Shown here piece after piece: positions 6,350 through 15,519 of a stretch of 33,055 nt of DNA. Under the pieces are notes generated by a model that made no database searches, was not told where the DNA came from, and saw only the letters and a program-made list of their open reading frames with translations. The translations under genes were made by a program, and so were the position numbers. The stretch lies in the NCBI GenBank assembly GCA_027011095.1, contig JALVAQ010000126.1, positions 1-33,055 on the forward strand, in the 5' to 3' direction. Position 1 is the stretch's first letter. Each line of letters starts with the position of its first letter. The stretch is from Bacteroidales bacterium. Its GTDB lineage: Bacteria; Bacteroidota; Bacteroidia; Bacteroidales; F082.

Positions 6350-8530
6350 ATGAAAAAACCGGATAAAGTATCGATACAGTCGCTGAATAGTTTATTGCAT
6401 AACGAAACGAAGCCTTTCAACGACAAAGAAAAGCACTTGATTTCAAAAGCTTTTAACCGCGTTTGGGAATCACATCACCTTAACCCATCTGACGAAAAAT
6501 TTAAACACTACCTCGAAATTGCCCACATTGTAATTAAAGAAATAGGGCTGGGTGCCAATTCGGCCATGGCAGCATTAATGCATGGTATTTCATCCAATGA
6601 ATATTCATACGAAAAAATGGAAAGCGCCTTTGGCCACGAAGTCAGAGTAATTGTTGAAGGCTTTAATAAAATATCAGAATTACAAACACAGCGCGTTTCA
6701 TTCCAGTCGGAAACATTCAGGAGCATGTTTCTATCCATTGTTGACGACATCAGGGTTATTTTAGTTAAAATGGCGCACCGTTTGTACGACCTGCGAAACC
6801 CCGACGAATCATCTCCCGAACGGTTTACAAAAGTTATTAACGAAACAAAATATATTTATATTCCCATTGCACACAGGCTGGGGCTTTATAACGTAAAAAC
6901 CGAGATGGAAGAGCATGTAATGCTCTACGAAAGTCCTGATATTTACAACGATATAAAAAACAAACTTAAAGAGACCAAAACCAAGCGCGAGGTTTATATT
7001 CAGGACTTTTTAAAACCCGTCGAGCGCGAATTAATCAGGGCGGGCATCAACTATGAGCTTAAGTATCGAACCAAGTCGATACCCTCAATCCGGGCAAAGA
7101 TTAACCGTCAGAATGTTGGTCTGGAGGAAATCTTCGATCTGTTTGCCATCCGGATTATTGTGGATGCAAAACCAAAAAAAGAGCAGGAGATGTGCTGGCG
7201 AACCTACTCCATAGTTACCGATATTTACGAGCCAAACCCCAAAAGGCTTCGCGACTGGATTTCGCAACCCAAAGAGAGCGGGTACGAATCGTTACACACA
7301 ACGGTTAAAGGCCATAGCGGTAGATGGGTAGAGGTTCAAATACGGACAAAACGTATGGATGATGAGGCAGAGCGAGGGCAGGCAGCACACTGGATTTACA
7401 AAGAAAACCACAAAGCCAAAGATGCTGACAACTGGCTTACACAGGTGCGTGGCGCACTGGAAAAAAGTAAAACTTCCGATAAAGCGGTTTATAAAGTTGG
7501 TAACAAAAAAACCGACAAAGTGTTTGTATTTACTCCCAAAGGAGACCTCAAGCAATTTGTTGCCGGAGCTACGGTGCTCGATTTTGCCTACGATATTCAT
7601 TCCGATGTGGGAGCGCACTGCAATGGTGCCAAAGTAAACAATGTTGCCGTACCCATTCGCTATGTGCTTAAAAACGGCGACAAAATCAGCATCATAACCT
7701 CCAACAGGCAAAAACCTAAAATCGACTGGTTAGCCTATGTGATAACCGACCGGGCACGAAACCGCATCAAACGTCAACTTAAAGAAGAAAAATATCAGGA
7801 GGCAGAAGCGGGAAAATCGTTGCTGTTGCGAAAATTTAAAAACTGGAAAGTTAAAAGTACCGATGACCTTATCAACCTTTTGGTAAAACATTTTAAGCTC
7901 GATACTGCCGTTGACCTCTATTATCTGGTGGCAACCAACAAACTGGATGTTGCCATCATTAAAAAAGTAATTTTCGAAAAAACAGACGAAGAGGATAAAA
8001 AGGCCGGCACAGCCAGGGAGAGAGAACCATCGGTAGAAACAGGCAGCACCGCTACAAAACGCGACAGAGAAGATGAAAAAGAGGTACTTTGGGTGGGCGA
8101 CAACCTTAAAAATGTAAACTACCATTTTTCAAAATGCTGCAACCCGATATTGGGCGATCGCGTTTTCGGTTTTGTTACAACTCAGGGTAAAATATCAATC
8201 CATCGTTACGATTGCCCCAACGCCAAACGATTGTTAGAAAGGTATCCCTACCGTGTGCTGCCCATAAAATGGCTCGATACCAACGAAGATATTTATAAAA
8301 ATGCCGTTATCCGTATTCAGGGTAAAGATGTGCTGGGGCTGGTGGGCGAAATAACCTCCACTATTTCCAACGACCTGAACATAAACATGCGTTCCATCAA
8401 TTTTGAAACAAAAGGAAAACAATTTGACGGCCGCGTTACGGTAATGATTAAATCGGTTGATTATTTAAACAGCCTGATTCACCGCCTCGGAAAAATAAAG
8501 GGCGTACTAAAAGTTACCCGCGTAAAATAA
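6350..8530 (+). CDS. relA: Long RelA/SpoT homologue with degenerate hydrolase domain (probable ppGpp synthetase)
   Basis: The ATG at 6350 is chosen over 6332 because GAGAGGTG (6334-6341) is a well-placed ribosome binding site; this gives 726 residues. Domains in order: N-terminal HD-type region (about 20-170), synthetase (about 230-355, with FDLFAIRIIV, QPKESGYESLHTT, EVQIRTKRMDDEAERGQAAHW), TGS (about 388-450, VFVFTPKGDL), a Cys-containing linker (FSKCCNPILGDRVFGF) and a C-terminal ACT domain (about 655-726). The hydrolase motifs are lost: the HD pair is HG (AALMHGISSN) and the usual ADRLHN is AHRLYDL. Synthetase motifs look intact. I therefore infer a ribosome-linked (p)ppGpp synthetase (RelA-like) that cannot hydrolyse ppGpp; a separate bifunctional enzyme should exist elsewhere. 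It stands alone, with no clear operon partner. Confidence 0.92.
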   Translation: MKKPDKVSIQSLNSLLHNETKPFNDKEKHLISKAFNRVWESHHLNPSDEKFKHYLEIAHIVIKEIGLGANSAMAALMHGISSNEYSYEKMESAFGHEVRVIVEGFNKISELQTQRVSFQSETFRSMFLSIVDDIRVILVKMAHRLYDLRNPDESSPERFTKVINETKYIYIPIAHRLGLYNVKTEMEEHVMLYESPDIYNDIKNKLKETKTKREVYIQDFLKPVERELIRAGINYELKYRTKSIPSIRAKINRQNVGLEEIFDLFAIRIIVDAKPKKEQEMCWRTYSIVTDIYEPNPKRLRDWISQPKESGYESLHTTVKGHSGRWVEVQIRTKRMDDEAERGQAAHWIYKENHKAKDADNWLTQVRGALEKSKTSDKAVYKVGNKKTDKVFVFTPKGDLKQFVAGATVLDFAYDIHSDVGAHCNGAKVNNVAVPIRYVLKNGDKISIITSNRQKPKIDWLAYVITDRARNRIKRQLKEEKYQEAEAGKSLLLRKFKNWKVKSTDDLINLLVKHFKLDTAVDLYYLVATNKLDVAIIKKVIFEKTDEEDKKAGTAREREPSVETGSTATKRDREDEKEVLWVGDNLKNVNYHFSKCCNPILGDRVFGFVTTQGKISIHRYDCPNAKRLLERYPYRVLPIKWLDTNEDIYKNAVIRIQGKDVLGLVGEITSTISNDLNINMRSINFETKGKQFDGRVTVMIKSVDYLNSLIHRLGKIKGVLKVTRVK

Positions 8531-8588
8531 TTATACATACAACCATTCAACAATTATGATGTCATACCTTTAACCACATAACCCTTTT

Positions 8589-9542
8589 ATGAAAAAAATA
8601 CTTCTGGCAGCTCTGTTTTTAAGTTATATTATGCTTACAGGCTGCGTAAAAATCTTAAACGATGAGCTTAAAACCAAGGAGACAAAAATGGTGCTCAACG
8701 CAGCCATTGCTCCCGATAGCGTTTTTACGGTAAATGTAAGCCGAACCTTTAATATTTTTGAGGACGAATCGGCTGACAACCTGCCCTTTATCGATAGTGC
8801 CAATGTGTTGCTTTATGAAGACGATCAATTTTTGTTTCAGTTACAAAATACCGGATACGGATTTTATAAACATCCCGGATTTTACCCTCAAATTGGTAAA
8901 CAATACAGGGTAACTGTTTCGCATGGTGCCTGGCACGACATCGAAAGTATTGCCTCCATCCCTCCAAAAGTGCCCATTGTTTCGCTGGATACCTCGTCTG
9001 TTTTTAATTCCGATGAGTACGGAAATAATGAAACACAGTACATTGGAGAGATTACCTACAACGACCCGCCCGGAGTTGCCAATTACTATCAGTTAAGTTG
9101 TGTATTGTATAATTATTACAACGACAGTTTGGTTTATGTTGACCCGCAATCTGCTGTATGGCCCACCGATGACAATGAGCGTTTTTTCGACAGCCAATCG
9201 GGCAGCAGCCTTCTTTGGAGCGATAAACTTACCGATGGCAAGCAGGTAACCTTTAAATTTATCTTTTTGTATGCTTATGCCTACAACAAAATGGCAAGAG
9301 AAAACAAACAAACCTTTAAATTTGAGTTTCACCTGAAATCGATAACCAAAAATTACTTTACCTATCTGAAATCGCTGGGTGTTTATTGGGAAACAGGCGG
9401 AAGTGAAAACCCCTTTTCGGAACCTGTGGTTATTTATTCAAACGTTGACAACGGTTATGGTATCCTTGGAGCTTATAGCAGCGATACCATATCGGTTAGT
9501 TACACTGTTTCCACCGGTGGCGGCGAAGGAGGTAAGCCATGA
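8589..9542 (+). CDS. DUF4249 lipoprotein
   Basis: A 317-residue protein starting with a lipoprotein signal peptide and lipobox LTGC (Cys19). The beginning of the mature region, ETKMVLNAAIAPDSVFTVNV followed by FIDSANVLLYED, is the typical opening of DUF4249, an Ig/beta-sandwich-like family of Bacteroidota that is usually encoded next to a TonB-dependent receptor. The C-terminus has SEPVVIYSNVDNGYGILGAY, also typical. The stop overlaps the ATG of the receptor at 9539 (ATGA), so the two are translationally coupled. By analogy with SusC/SusD pairs it probably acts as a surface-exposed accessory to the receptor; the ligand is unknown. Confidence 0.9.
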   Translation: MKKILLAALFLSYIMLTGCVKILNDELKTKETKMVLNAAIAPDSVFTVNVSRTFNIFEDESADNLPFIDSANVLLYEDDQFLFQLQNTGYGFYKHPGFYPQIGKQYRVTVSHGAWHDIESIASIPPKVPIVSLDTSSVFNSDEYGNNETQYIGEITYNDPPGVANYYQLSCVLYNYYNDSLVYVDPQSAVWPTDDNERFFDSQSGSSLLWSDKLTDGKQVTFKFIFLYAYAYNKMARENKQTFKFEFHLKSITKNYFTYLKSLGVYWETGGSENPFSEPVVIYSNVDNGYGILGAYSSDTISVSYTVSTGGGEGGKP

Positions 9543-11950
9543 AAAAATTTATTATAATTCTGCTTGCCATCATGTTAGGTGCAGCAACCGGACATGCTCA
9601 AAAATTTACCATTACCGGATTTGTTAATGATGCTTCCAACGGCGAAAAGCTATTGGGTGCCAACGTTTATAACAAACAAACCTATGCGGGATGTGTAACC
9701 AACAACTACGGATTTTACAGCCTCACCCAGCCAAAAGGCATGGTTACGGTGGTTTACTCCTTTGTGGGATATCAGCCTCTTAACCTCACTTTTAACCTAA
9801 CTGCCGACACGGTTATTAATGTGGAGCTAAAACCTACCATTGAGCTGGAAGAGGTTGAAGTTAAAGCCAATGGCATTGAGCACCACCTCGAAAGCTCACA
9901 AATGAGCATTACCGAGCTTCCATTGAAAACCCTTAAAAAATTACCCGTATTTTTTGGCGAGGTCGATATTATGAAAACCATTCAGCTGTTGCCAGGCGTA
10001 CAATCGGGAACCGAAGGCACCAGTGGTATTTACGTGCGTGGCGGCGGCCCCGACGAAAACCTTATTTTGCTGGATGGCGTTCCGGTATATAACGCCAACC
10101 ATCTGTTCGGTTTCTTTTCGGTGTTTAATGCCGATGCCCTCAATTCGGTAACACTGGTAAAAGGAGGTTTTCCGGCAAGGTATGGCGGCAGGCTCTCCTC
10201 GGTGCTCGACATCAGAATGAAAGAGGGTAACAGCAAAGCCTTTAAGGTGCAGGGAACCGTAGGGTTTATTGCTTCAAAAATTACCCTCGAAGGGCCTGTG
10301 GTAAAAAATAAATCGTCGTTTATTGTTTCGGCACGACGAACCTATATCGATATCTTATCGTACCCCTTACAACTTATTGCCAACAAAATGGCAGGCAACA
10401 GCGATAACTTTTTTGGCGGCTATTATTTTTACGATTTAAACGGGAAAATAAACTGGCGGTTTTCCGAAAAAAGCCGCATTTACCTGAGTGCTTATATGGG
10501 AAACGATAAGGCATACGCCAATAGCAAATACGAATCGGCTGATTATAAAACCAAAGATAATTTTAAACTAAGATGGGGAAATATTACCACTGCCTTACGA
10601 TGGAATTATGTGTTCAATAAAAAACTCTTTGCCAATTTCAGAGGCTCCTACAGCCGGTATAATTTTTTGGTTGGTGAAAAAAGCGATAACACAACACCTG
10701 ATTATCACGAAAAACTGGCCTTTGATTATTTTTCGGGAATTGATGATTTGGCTGCCGCCGCCGATTTTGATTTTGTGCCCACCACAAATCAATATATCCG
10801 CTTTGGAGTCAGCAACATTTATCACACCTTTAATCCCGGTGTAAATGCCTATTCGTTTAGCAATCAGGAGGGGTCGGAAAATGCATCGGTTGACACAACC
10901 TTTGGAAACAATAAAATTTATGCCAACGAAATTGACGCGTATGTTGAAGATGACTTCTCCCTGGGCAGTTATGTTAAAATGAATCTCGGTTTGCATGCTT
11001 CAGGCTTTTATGTAAAAAATACCTTTTATAAATCGTTGCAGCCCCGTGCGGCGTTGCGGGTAATTGCTTCTAAAAAACTGTCGCTTAAGGCTTCGTATGC
11101 AACCATGGCGCAGTATGTGCATTTGTTAACCAATACTTCAATTGGCCTGCCCACCGATTTGTGGGTTCCGGTAACCGATACCATCAAGCCCATGAAATCG
11201 CAACAGGTGGCGTTGGGTGGCGTGTATAACCTGAACGATATGTTTGAAATAAGCCTCGAAGGATATTATAAGTGGCTTGAAGATGTTATTTCGTACAAAC
11301 CCGGTGCATCGTACCTAACATCGGACAACAACTGGCAGGAGATGATTACGGTTGGAAATGGATGGAGCTATGGTGCCGAACTTTTAATACGAAAAGATAT
11401 GGGTAAATTAACCGGATGGATAGGATACACCCTGTCGTGGTCGTGGCGTAAGTTTGAAGAGGTTAGCCCCGATAAATTCCCCTATCACTACGACAGGCGG
11501 CACGACCTTTCAATTGTTGCCACTTACAAGCTTAGCGACAAAATCGACTTTGGTGCCACCTGGGTGTTTGGAACCGGTGCCGCCATTACCCTGCCGTACG
11601 ATAAATACATTACCATTGATAACAGCGCAGGAGGCTATGCAGGCGTAGGAGGCCCGGGTGGCATGCAACCCTATTATGAGTATGTTGATAATGTGGAGGA
11701 GCGCAACAACTACCGCACGCCAAGCTATCACCGCCTCGACCTCGGGGTTAATTTCCATAAAAAGAAAAAATGGGGCGAACGCACCTGGAGCGTAGGGCTG
11801 TACAATGCCTATTTTCGCCAAAATTACTTCTTTATTTTTGTGGATTACGATTACGACCATTACAACGGAACCGGCAAACCCCAAAAGGTGTTAAAACAGG
11901 TAAGCCTTTTCCCCGGCATGCCCTATGTTTCGTATAGTTTTAAGTTTTAA
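9539..11950 (+). CDS. TonB-dependent outer-membrane receptor (partner of DUF4249 lipoprotein)
   Basis: An 803-residue receptor. Signal peptide 1-20 (GHAQ); carboxypeptidase-regulatory-like beta-sandwich about 23-105 (TGFVNDASNGEKLLGANVYN, YSFVGYQP); plug about 125-235 (YVRGGGPDENLILLDGVPVY, LVKGGFPARYGGRLSSVLDI); then a 22-strand-type beta barrel to the C-terminal aromatic end VSYSFKF. It imports an unknown substrate across the outer membrane using TonB/ExbBD energy. Its start overlaps the DUF4249 stop by four bases. The plug lacks the SusC-type signature length, so it belongs with the shorter receptors (about 800 residues) rather than the 1000-residue SusC glycan transporters. No regulator is adjacent. 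Confidence 0.93.
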   Translation: MKKFIIILLAIMLGAATGHAQKFTITGFVNDASNGEKLLGANVYNKQTYAGCVTNNYGFYSLTQPKGMVTVVYSFVGYQPLNLTFNLTADTVINVELKPTIELEEVEVKANGIEHHLESSQMSITELPLKTLKKLPVFFGEVDIMKTIQLLPGVQSGTEGTSGIYVRGGGPDENLILLDGVPVYNANHLFGFFSVFNADALNSVTLVKGGFPARYGGRLSSVLDIRMKEGNSKAFKVQGTVGFIASKITLEGPVVKNKSSFIVSARRTYIDILSYPLQLIANKMAGNSDNFFGGYYFYDLNGKINWRFSEKSRIYLSAYMGNDKAYANSKYESADYKTKDNFKLRWGNITTALRWNYVFNKKLFANFRGSYSRYNFLVGEKSDNTTPDYHEKLAFDYFSGIDDLAAAADFDFVPTTNQYIRFGVSNIYHTFNPGVNAYSFSNQEGSENASVDTTFGNNKIYANEIDAYVEDDFSLGSYVKMNLGLHASGFYVKNTFYKSLQPRAALRVIASKKLSLKASYATMAQYVHLLTNTSIGLPTDLWVPVTDTIKPMKSQQVALGGVYNLNDMFEISLEGYYKWLEDVISYKPGASYLTSDNNWQEMITVGNGWSYGAELLIRKDMGKLTGWIGYTLSWSWRKFEEVSPDKFPYHYDRRHDLSIVATYKLSDKIDFGATWVFGTGAAITLPYDKYITIDNSAGGYAGVGGPGGMQPYYEYVDNVEERNNYRTPSYHRLDLGVNFHKKKKWGERTWSVGLYNAYFRQNYFFIFVDYDYDHYNGTGKPQKVLKQVSLFPGMPYVSYSFKF

Positions 11951-11973
11951 CCGGTAAACCAAACAACAAAGCC

Positions 11974-12086
11974 GCTAATTTGCGAGGGGCGTAATCCCCG
12001 AAGTCCGCCCGGATGAATATCCCTGCCCGTCCGGTCAGGCAGGCATTCGGACGGGCAATCTTAGACAATGAACGTTTATTGCTTAA
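11974..12086. repeat. GC-rich dispersed repeat, copy A
   Basis: Holds TTTGCGAGGGGCGTAATCCCCG (a GGGG/CCCC hairpin), an inverted repeat GCCCGTCCG (12025-12033) with CGGACGGGC (12048-12056), and the tail GCAATCTTAGACAATGAACG. The first and last blocks recur in copy B (12722-12770), and the tail plus the GTCCGGTCAGGC block recur in copy C (15739-15837). It is GC-rich against AT-rich surroundings and has no coding potential. Confidence 0.75.
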
Positions 12087-12101
12087 ATCATCACCCATCA
12101 A

Positions 12102-12578
12102 TCATCTCCTACTCTCATCAAACACCTTCAACACTTTCAACACCGTTCCAACATTCCGTTTTATTGTTTTATCCTCCGATTGTGCCATCTGTTTCAGGTT
12201 GTTTTGGCAGAATGGCGACAGCTTTAAATCCCAAAGCAGCACCATGGCCGAGAGGCGAAGATACTCGTTTTTTTCTTTGGTGCTGCGCAGGTTTACCGGC
12301 TCGGTGTTGAGGTAGTCGCGGATTTTTTGTTGGCTTTCGGCAATGTATTTTCCCGATACGGTTACCGGCTTGTTATCCATGCGCAACTGTACGAGGTTGC
12401 GAGGCAGCATCAACGGCAGCAGCCGGGCATCGAGGTGCTGTTGAGGGTTGATGATTGTGTAAATGATTTTTCCGTTTTCAAACTTTGCATCGGCGTAAGG
12501 TGTAAGCCAACCGGAGGGCTTTGTTTGCGACAGAGCCAACAAAGGCAAAAAGAGAAAGAGGAGTATTGTTTTTTTCAT
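12102..12578 (-). CDS. Small exported protein of unknown function
   Basis: A 158-residue protein with a clear signal peptide (MKKTILLFLFLPLLALSQ). I do not recognise a family. The mature part begins with a beta-rich stretch (ASGWLTPYADAKFENG-like: GWLTPYADAKFENGKIIYTI) and ends in helices with EYLRLSAMVLLWDLKLSPFC and a single cysteine. The last 56 codons are duplicated, without indels, as a gene fragment at 15520-15692. Repeat copy A lies just downstream and copy B just upstream of the gene. The second half reads like an all-helical module, perhaps for protein contact; no catalytic motif is visible. Confidence 0.7.
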   Translation of the reverse strand: MKKTILLFLFLPLLALSQTKPSGWLTPYADAKFENGKIIYTIINPQQHLDARLLPLMLPRNLVQLRMDNKPVTVSGKYIAESQQKIRDYLNTEPVNLRSTKEKNEYLRLSAMVLLWDLKLSPFCQNNLKQMAQSEDKTIKRNVGTVLKVLKVFDESRR

Positions 12579-12883
12579 GGTTTTGTTTTTTGATTCATTG
12601 TTTCAATTCATTTTACAGGGTGTGTTGTTTAAGATTGCTTCGCTTCGCTCGCAAATTACAGGCTTCGGATGGTTTTTTTGTAGTCGTATCGGTTTTCCCC
12701 GGAAACTATATAACAGAGCACGTAATTTGCGAGGGGCGCAAGCCCCGAAGCAATCTTAAACAATGAACGCTTATTTTTGTTAAGTTATTAATTTTCAATA
12801 TTCAACACGCAATAATCAATTTTCAGGTTTGTTTGTTTCGAGCTCTTGTACTTGCTCATTGCTCGTTGAACATTGCTTATTGC
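12579..12883. repeat. Gene-free stretch with nested inverted repeat, copy B
   Basis: The stretch upstream of the small exported gene carries a nested inverted repeat. The outer arms TTGTTTAAGATTGCTTCG (12625-12642) and CGAAGCAATCTTAAACAA (12746-12763) match over 18 bases; the inner arms CTCGCAAATTAC (12648-12659) and GTAATTTGCGAG (12722-12733) match over 12. Between inner and outer right arms is a small hairpin GGGGC-GCAA-GCCCC (12733-12746). The tail CAATCTTAAACAATGAACGC is shared with copies A and C. The rest (12780-12883) is AT-rich, with imperfect short repeats of the type TTGCTCATTGCTCGTTG and no gene. Confidence 0.8.
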
Positions 12884-14482
12884 TTATTTACTCCTTTCAA
12901 GAACAAACGCCCTCTTCCCCAGCACCTTTTTCCCGTTGCTTACCACCGCCACGTACAGCCCCGGTGAAAAGCCGTTAACAGACAATTGTGCCTCTTTCTG
13001 TCCGGTGGCAATGGGCTTTTTCACCATTGGCCTGCCCGATATATCGTACACGGTAAGCTGCATGTTGCTGTGGTATTGGGTGTATTTCAGCTTAAAATGC
13101 ACCATGTTGCCGTTTACGGGATTGGGGTAAGCCGTGAGATCCACCTTTTGTTTGGCAGCATAGTAGGCGGCGGGCGAAGGAAACTCCGGCGTGCTTACAA
13201 TTACTCCGCAATCGGTTACATAAATGGTATCCGATGCTATGGGCAGGTTATCGCACAAACTGTCGTAGTTATAAGATGCCGTATCAATGGGCACGCTGTT
13301 TAAATCGGCATTAAATTTATAGAGTACGATGTTCCAATTGTTGTCGTTGGAGTTGTAGGCCAGATAGTACTGGTTGCTAATGGTATCTTTTTCAAGCGGA
13401 TACAAGCCGCTACTCATTGTAGCATTTGGGTGCGACTGGTGGTTGAATACATTGCACATGGTATCTATAATCATTTCTCCTGTAGGATTTTCTCCGGCGC
13501 CCTGATTACCATACTTTACAGAAGCAAAATAGGTGGTATCATCACGAATGGCAAGGTCAAGGAAAAAGTTATCGGTTACTGTGGGGTCTATACTACTGTT
13601 TTCAAGTATGTAGTATGTGGTCTCATTTCCGGCAGTATCGAAATTCATAAGCAGTGAATTTGCAATGGGATATCTTTTGTCGCCCCAACCGTGTAAAATT
13701 CCATTTTCATAGGAAATTACACCAATTGTTGTTCCGATTATAGTATCTGTGGTGCTGCTGTCGGTTACTCCGTAAGGTAAAAGCCATTCTTCGTAAAAAT
13801 TCGTATCGGTCTTTATATACATTGGTTTTAAAAAGCCAAGGTTGGGTTTATCAGGATGTGCATAATAACCAAATCCCGACAGGATAATAAATCCGTCAAA
13901 TTCATTCATGCCGAAATCAATTATCATACTCAAAAGCAGCGGATATTTTTGCAGCATGTTAAAGGGGTGAAACCAAAGAAAATTACCGGCGGTATCGAAA
14001 GATAAAAGGCCAATATCATAGTCGGAATTACCGCTAACCACTCCTGTACTGGCTACAATGTTGCCGTCGGAAGTAAAAATAGCGTTGTTAAAATAGGTTT
14101 CATAATAGTTGTACGGGTCAACAAACTCACGGCACCACAGCAGGTTACCACAGGCATCAAGATAAACCAGCGATGCTTTGTAATCGGTTTCTCCGTAAAT
14201 CATCATTTCACCGGATGCATTTTGTTTTATGCCATTCGGGCTTACCGGATTATCATAAAACAGATGCTTTTGCCATAATATATCACCGTTTCTGTCAAGT
14301 TTAAAAATAGAAGTATTGTTATGGATACTTTCTCGTACCGAAATTAATTGACCATAATCGTACGAAATAGTATTTTGAAGTGAAACATATTCTTCTCCGC
14401 TTATCTCATTTTCCCACCTTTGCTGCCCTACGGACAGCAAAGGAAGAAAAAGTAATAACACTACATAAATTCTGACACGCAT
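12884..14482 (-). CDS. Secreted protein with T9SS type A sorting tail
   Basis: A 532-residue protein with a signal peptide (MRVRIYVVLLLFLPLLSVGQ) and a C-terminal T9SS type A sorting domain (about 455-532): LTAYPNPVNGNMVHFKL, then LTVYDISGRPM, ending GLYVAVVSNGKKVLGKRAFV. The body has repeated YWxx-like blocks such as FKLDRNGDILWQKHLF, LDACGNLLWCREF and FDTAGNFLWFHPF spaced as in beta-propeller-like repeats found in Bacteroidota surface proteins. It should be exported by Sec, moved through the type IX system and attached to or released from the cell surface. Its start lies three bases after the stop of the gene at 14486-15514, so the two are read together. Confidence 0.88.
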   Translation of the reverse strand: MRVRIYVVLLLFLPLLSVGQQRWENEISGEEYVSLQNTISYDYGQLISVRESIHNNTSIFKLDRNGDILWQKHLFYDNPVSPNGIKQNASGEMMIYGETDYKASLVYLDACGNLLWCREFVDPYNYYETYFNNAIFTSDGNIVASTGVVSGNSDYDIGLLSFDTAGNFLWFHPFNMLQKYPLLLSMIIDFGMNEFDGFIILSGFGYYAHPDKPNLGFLKPMYIKTDTNFYEEWLLPYGVTDSSTTDTIIGTTIGVISYENGILHGWGDKRYPIANSLLMNFDTAGNETTYYILENSSIDPTVTDNFFLDLAIRDDTTYFASVKYGNQGAGENPTGEMIIDTMCNVFNHQSHPNATMSSGLYPLEKDTISNQYYLAYNSNDNNWNIVLYKFNADLNSVPIDTASYNYDSLCDNLPIASDTIYVTDCGVIVSTPEFPSPAAYYAAKQKVDLTAYPNPVNGNMVHFKLKYTQYHSNMQLTVYDISGRPMVKKPIATGQKEAQLSVNGFSPGLYVAVVSNGKKVLGKRAFVLERSK

Positions 14483-14485
14483 GGT

Positions 14486-15514
14486 TTAATATTTTACAAA
14501 TTTTGCACTTTGCAAGGTGTTGCCCGAATCCGACAGCCGTATCAGATATGTACCCGGGGTATAGTCGCGTAGGTCTATTATTTTAACGCCTTGTTTTTTA
14601 AACAATCGGAAAGTGTTAATGTGCATGCCTGTAAGGGTATAAATTTCAATAACCGGATTTACAGTTTTATAATCAACCTTATACTCAAATGTAAGGTATT
14701 GTTTGGCGGGGTTGGGATAGAGCGTAAAGTATTGATCCGCTATGTTAGAAGTATTGCCTAAACCACCTTTTACTTTTGCCGTTTTGTTTTGTGTGGTATC
14801 GGGAAAAATGTAGGGCTCGTTGTAAACAATGTCGCCCGTTTTTATAAGAATGTTGCGAGCAAGAGCCTGTACCAATCCACCGGAGTTTTGCACAATGTTG
14901 TACAGCGTAGCCTTTTGTGTACTGTCAATATCGGTTATGTTTTTGCCTTCCGATTGCAAGGTAAGCAAAACACCGAAATAATCTTCGTAAGCGGAATGAA
15001 TACCGGTTTCATAACTGCTTAAATCGAAAACGGAGGTTACGTCCGAAAGCTTGTTTATCACACCTGTACTATCTCCATTGTTGTATCTTGCAAAGGCCTG
15101 TAAATAATAGGATTCGGGAGTTTGCACCCGGGCAAGCGCAGATTCAATACTGTCGTAAACGGCAGTAATTGTCGTATCGCTCATATTCAACCGTACCAAA
15201 TCGTTAACATTTTGTTGTTTGCGTGATGCATAATAGGCTTTTTTAGATTCCAGCGCTTCTTTTTCGCCCAGTACGGTGTCGTTGGCATGTATTTGCGCCA
15301 TTTGATTATCGTTAGGTGGGGTAGTGCGTTCGTTCAGTTTGTTTAACACATTTTCCGCTTTGGCCGACTGCGGGTTCTCGGCCAAAATTTCGGTAACAAT
15401 GCTGTTGGGCAGCACATCCTCCTTTTCGGCTGCGTTTACCATTACCGTGTCGCTGAGGTAGGGTGAAGCACTGAGCAACTGGCTGCGTAGTTGCATAGTT
15501 TCGGGGGGCATCAT
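14486..15514 (-). CDS. T9SS-tailed protein lacking its N-terminus (probable truncated gene)
   Basis: A 342-residue ORF with a T9SS type A tail (about 265-342: YFTLYPNPAKQYLTFEYKVD, IEIYTLTGMHINTF, TPGTYLIRLSDSG) but no signal peptide, which a T9SS substrate needs. The opening LRSQLLSASPYLSDTVMVNA and EDVLPNSIVTEILAENP is, from memory, typical of the region just before the tail in much larger Bacteroidota surface proteins. The frame upstream is closed by a stop within about 20 bases, where it abuts the gene fragment at 15520-15692. I infer that the 5' part was lost by rearrangement; it may be an expressed fragment or a pseudogene. It is followed three bases later by the next T9SS gene. Confidence 0.75.
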   Translation of the reverse strand: MMPPETMQLRSQLLSASPYLSDTVMVNAAEKEDVLPNSIVTEILAENPQSAKAENVLNKLNERTTPPNDNQMAQIHANDTVLGEKEALESKKAYYASRKQQNVNDLVRLNMSDTTITAVYDSIESALARVQTPESYYLQAFARYNNGDSTGVINKLSDVTSVFDLSSYETGIHSAYEDYFGVLLTLQSEGKNITDIDSTQKATLYNIVQNSGGLVQALARNILIKTGDIVYNEPYIFPDTTQNKTAKVKGGLGNTSNIADQYFTLYPNPAKQYLTFEYKVDYKTVNPVIEIYTLTGMHINTFRLFKKQGVKIIDLRDYTPGTYLIRLSDSGNTLQSAKFVKY

Positions 15515-15519
15515 CTTAT

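Noticed and set aside
7292-7711. 139-residue ORF antisense to the RSH gene
   Set aside because: Shadow of the synthetase/TGS region; no signal peptide or known motif.
12013-12315. 100-residue ORF across repeat copy A and the end of the small exported gene
   Set aside because: It runs antisense through a recognised gene and a repeat; the similar ORF at 15491-15715 arises only because the gene end is duplicated.
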